This document shows, piece after piece, positions 62,149-64,000 of a stretch of DNA of 64,000 bases. Position numbers and translations under genes: made by a program. This stretch comes from CBDFKK01 sp965248815 (GTDB lineage Bacteria; Pseudomonadota; Alphaproteobacteria; SMXP01), in NCBI GenBank assembly GCA_965248815.1, contig CBDFKK010000008.1, positions 2,914,001-2,978,000 of the forward strand. Direction: 5' to 3'. The first letter of the stretch is position 1, and each line of letters starts with the position of its first letter. Under the pieces are notes generated by a model. The model was not told where the DNA came from, did no database searches, and saw nothing but the letters and a program-made list of their open reading frames with translations.

Positions 62149-63867
62149 TCAGTCTCGGTCGTTTCCAAATTGCATTAAACGATAGCCTTGAAGATCATTT
62201 GCGAGCACAAGCAAATCGTCCGGATCAAAAGGCGGCTCAGATACTTTCACATCAATGACAGCGGGACTCTGTACTTCAAAGGCATCCTTAAGGGCTGCTT
62301 GCAAATCTTCAACGCTTTGGACGCGCATGCCGATACAGCCATAGCCCTGAGCCACGATGTCATAGTTCACGTTTCCCAGATCAGCGTTGAGGCGCCGACC
62401 AATTTGAAAGGGTTGGGTATGATATTCGTTGCCCCACACGCCGTTGTTGGCAATGACGGTCACAAATGGCAAGCCGGCAAGTGCCGCGGAGCCGAGCTCA
62501 CTTACGTAGTATCCAAAAGCGCCATCACCGGTAATTAAAACGACGGGCCGCGGTGCCCCACCTGCTTCCTTAGCCTTGTCTTGAGAGGCAACGACGGCAC
62601 CGAGCGCAAACGCCGTACCGGTTCCGACCGAGCCCAGCGGAAACGTATCCATATAACCACCCTCACTCTTGATCCTGAGTGTGGTGTAGTTGCGCACAAG
62701 AATGCTGGCTCCATCGCTTACGACAATGCAGTCCGGCGGTATGGCATTCATCACTTCGCGGCCGAGCTGCACAGGATCGACCAAACCGTCATCACTCTGC
62801 CTCGGAGCAGACAGCCGATCCAACCTCTCGCGCAGGGCTTCCTGAAGCCACAGATCAAATGATGGCAGTTGTTTTTGTGAAAGAGACGCTTCGATTTGAT
62901 CCAATGCGAGGCGGGCATCAGCATGAAACGCCACGTCTACGGACCTATTGCGGCTAAGCGCATCTGCATCGACATCCACTTGGATCATTTTGGCGTCTGC
63001 GGCAAAACGCGGCGCAAGGCCATAGCCAAACCGTTGGCCCATACGCATACCCGCCCATATGACCAAGTCGGCTTGCACCGCCGCCGGTAGGGCGACTGGC
63101 CACGACCAGCCCAGCTCATCATCTTCGGCGACGAGCCCGCGGCCAAGTGTGCTCATAACAACTGGAATTCGATAATTTTCAGCGAGCCGGCGCAGGACCG
63201 GTCCCGCACCCGCTTTGGCTGCGCCCGTACCAGCCAGAATCATCGGACGCTCTGCATGAGTCATGAGCTCGACCGCATGCGCAACATCTGCCTTCGAAGC
63301 GACCGGTGTGGGTCTATTGACGGACCGATCGGATAGATCGACGGCAGGCTCGACGATCTCGCTCAGAAAGTCTTTATCAAAGGCGACGACGACCGGTCCC
63401 TGCCGCCCTGACAGCGCCCTTCGGCAAGCAGCATCGACATATTCAGCGAGCCTCGCTGCGCTGCGGACTGTGCGTGCCCATTTGACGAGGGGGCGCACGT
63501 GATAAAGCGCATCGTGGTCGACTTCATGCTCCGGCTCCGTCGCCCCGTCCGGCTCACGCCCAACTAAGAGCAACACCGGTGAACAGGCTTCAAGTGCTGC
63601 CTGTAAACCAGTGATTGTATTGGGAATTCCCTGATCCACGTTGACCATGGCAACGCCGATGCGGTTCATGACACGCGAATAACCGTCCGCCGCACTCACG
63701 GTTACCGTTTCATGTCGCGTCGAAATCACGCGGACGTCGTTTTTGTCACATTCATCAAGGAGCAAGCTCTGAGACGCACCGGCGAGCGCGAAGACCGACG
63801 TTACGCCATATTTCTGTAAAACTTGGCGCACGATCGCAGCGGCAGTCGTCGTGTTAGGTGTGTGCAC
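62149..63867 (-). CDS. Thiamine-diphosphate-dependent lyase/synthase (acetolactate synthase-like)
   Basis: The 572-residue protein has the three domains of the family: PYR (about 1-165) with the catalytic Glu in STRHETVTVSAADGYSR, a central domain (about 185-325), and PP with GDGAFGYYVSELGSAALAG and IANNGVWG, the Mg-ThDP motif. The Glu excludes a glyoxylate-carboligase assignment, since Gcl has Val there, despite nearby glcDEF. 2-Hydroxyacyl-CoA lyase or benzoylformate-decarboxylase-like functions are possible. GTG 63867 with GTGAGGGAATTAG upstream is my start; GTG 63885 is the longer option. It is coupled to the deacetylase. Confidence 0.9.
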   Translation of the reverse strand: MHTPNTTTAAAIVRQVLQKYGVTSVFALAGASQSLLLDECDKNDVRVISTRHETVTVSAADGYSRVMNRIGVAMVNVDQGIPNTITGLQAALEACSPVLLLVGREPDGATEPEHEVDHDALYHVRPLVKWARTVRSAARLAEYVDAACRRALSGRQGPVVVAFDKDFLSEIVEPAVDLSDRSVNRPTPVASKADVAHAVELMTHAERPMILAGTGAAKAGAGPVLRRLAENYRIPVVMSTLGRGLVAEDDELGWSWPVALPAAVQADLVIWAGMRMGQRFGYGLAPRFAADAKMIQVDVDADALSRNRSVDVAFHADARLALDQIEASLSQKQLPSFDLWLQEALRERLDRLSAPRQSDDGLVDPVQLGREVMNAIPPDCIVVSDGASILVRNYTTLRIKSEGGYMDTFPLGSVGTGTAFALGAVVASQDKAKEAGGAPRPVVLITGDGAFGYYVSELGSAALAGLPFVTVIANNGVWGNEYHTQPFQIGRRLNADLGNVNYDIVAQGYGCIGMRVQSVEDLQAALKDAFEVQSPAVIDVKVSEPPFDPDDLLVLANDLQGYRLMQFGNDRD

Positions 63868-63918
63868 GAAAGCTAATTCCCTCACTTAATTGGAAGTAAA
63901 TCCGCATCCGATCGCACG

Positions 63919-64000
63919 CTAGTCTAGCTCACGAACAACACGAAATCCGAGATTAAACGATCGCATGGGCACGTCGATTCGGCCCCTATGCCCCGACCTT
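63919..64000 (-). CDS. Formylglycine-generating-enzyme (SUMF1/FGE-sulfatase) family protein, only the C-terminus visible
   Basis: The minus-strand frame from the right edge to TAG at 63919 encodes the last 26 residues, ending RSFNLGFRVVRELD. This NLGFRVVRE ending is characteristic of the FGE-sulfatase domain. Most of the gene lies outside the window, so catalytic function cannot be judged. Confidence 0.65.
   Translation of the reverse strand, partial: RSGHRGRIDVPMRSFNLGFRVVRELD

Noticed and set aside
62149..63867. Glyoxylate carboligase feeding from glcDEF
   Set aside because: The catalytic Glu of typical ThDP enzymes is present; Gcl has Val there.
1..64000. CRISPR arrays, rRNA, tRNA or phage genes
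   Set aside because: No regularly spaced repeats, tRNA-like cloverleaf sequences, ribosomal RNA segments or phage structural genes were recognised by reading.

Overview
The window looks like a chromosomal accessory region of a moderate-GC Alphaproteobacterium, possibly sphingomonad- or Rhizomicrobium-like. That placement is inferred from family content (TonB receptor, many MFS and VOC proteins, a DOMON-like protein next to a NamZ/DUF1343 protein, glcDEF), not from a marker gene. I recognise no rRNA, tRNA or CRISPR array.

About 0-40 kb is a dense metabolic island built from repeated protein families. It holds five related large SAM-methyltransferases with a shared uncharacterised N-terminal region (one is frameshifted), four bicupin proteins, and two copies of a small helical protein, each next to a bicupin. 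It also holds five MFS transporters (three of one subtype, two spinster-like), three tandem-domain VOC proteins (one a lipoprotein), one TonB-dependent receptor, and one GntR/FCD regulator. Accessory enzymes include two carboxymuconolactone-decarboxylase-family proteins, a GST, a 3-hydroxyacyl-CoA dehydrogenase, an enoyl-reductase-like MDR, a VAO-type flavoprotein, a SnoaL-like protein, an M24 hydrolase, an acetoacetate-decarboxylase-like protein, an old-yellow-enzyme/FadH-type reductase and an Asp/Glu-racemase-like protein. A near-perfect dyad, ATTGT-NN-ACAAT, lies upstream of four likely transcription units (positions 6079, 12008, 19350, 32856). It is the kind of site FadR-family GntR proteins bind, and the only such regulator seen is encoded at 3779-4447. 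I read the island as one regulon that imports (TonB receptor plus MFS) and degrades or remodels an unidentified organic compound.

About 40-52 kb is mixed. It contains a VWA surface protein, a NamZ-like/DOMON pair, a heme-c-motif methyl-accepting sensor, an FKBP isomerase, and a minus-strand run of alpha/beta-hydrolase-fold genes. One of these is a 558-residue fusion of two hydrolase domains. Most of this run, and two relatives in the island, have the nucleophile serine replaced by His, Leu, Glu or Asp. Three genes in 41-49 kb (VWA, MCP, hydrolase) are each split by one in-frame stop codon (TAA, TGA, TAG).

About 52-54 kb is a mobile patch: two intergenic hairpins, an AT-richer membrane-protein gene, and a complete IS3-family element with intact DDE residues. 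About 54-64 kb is ordinary metabolism: glcDEF glycolate oxidase, an SDR, a small methyltransferase, an M48 protease, a CYTH protein, a polysaccharide deacetylase coupled to a ThDP-dependent lyase, and the tail of a formylglycine-generating-enzyme-like gene at the right edge.
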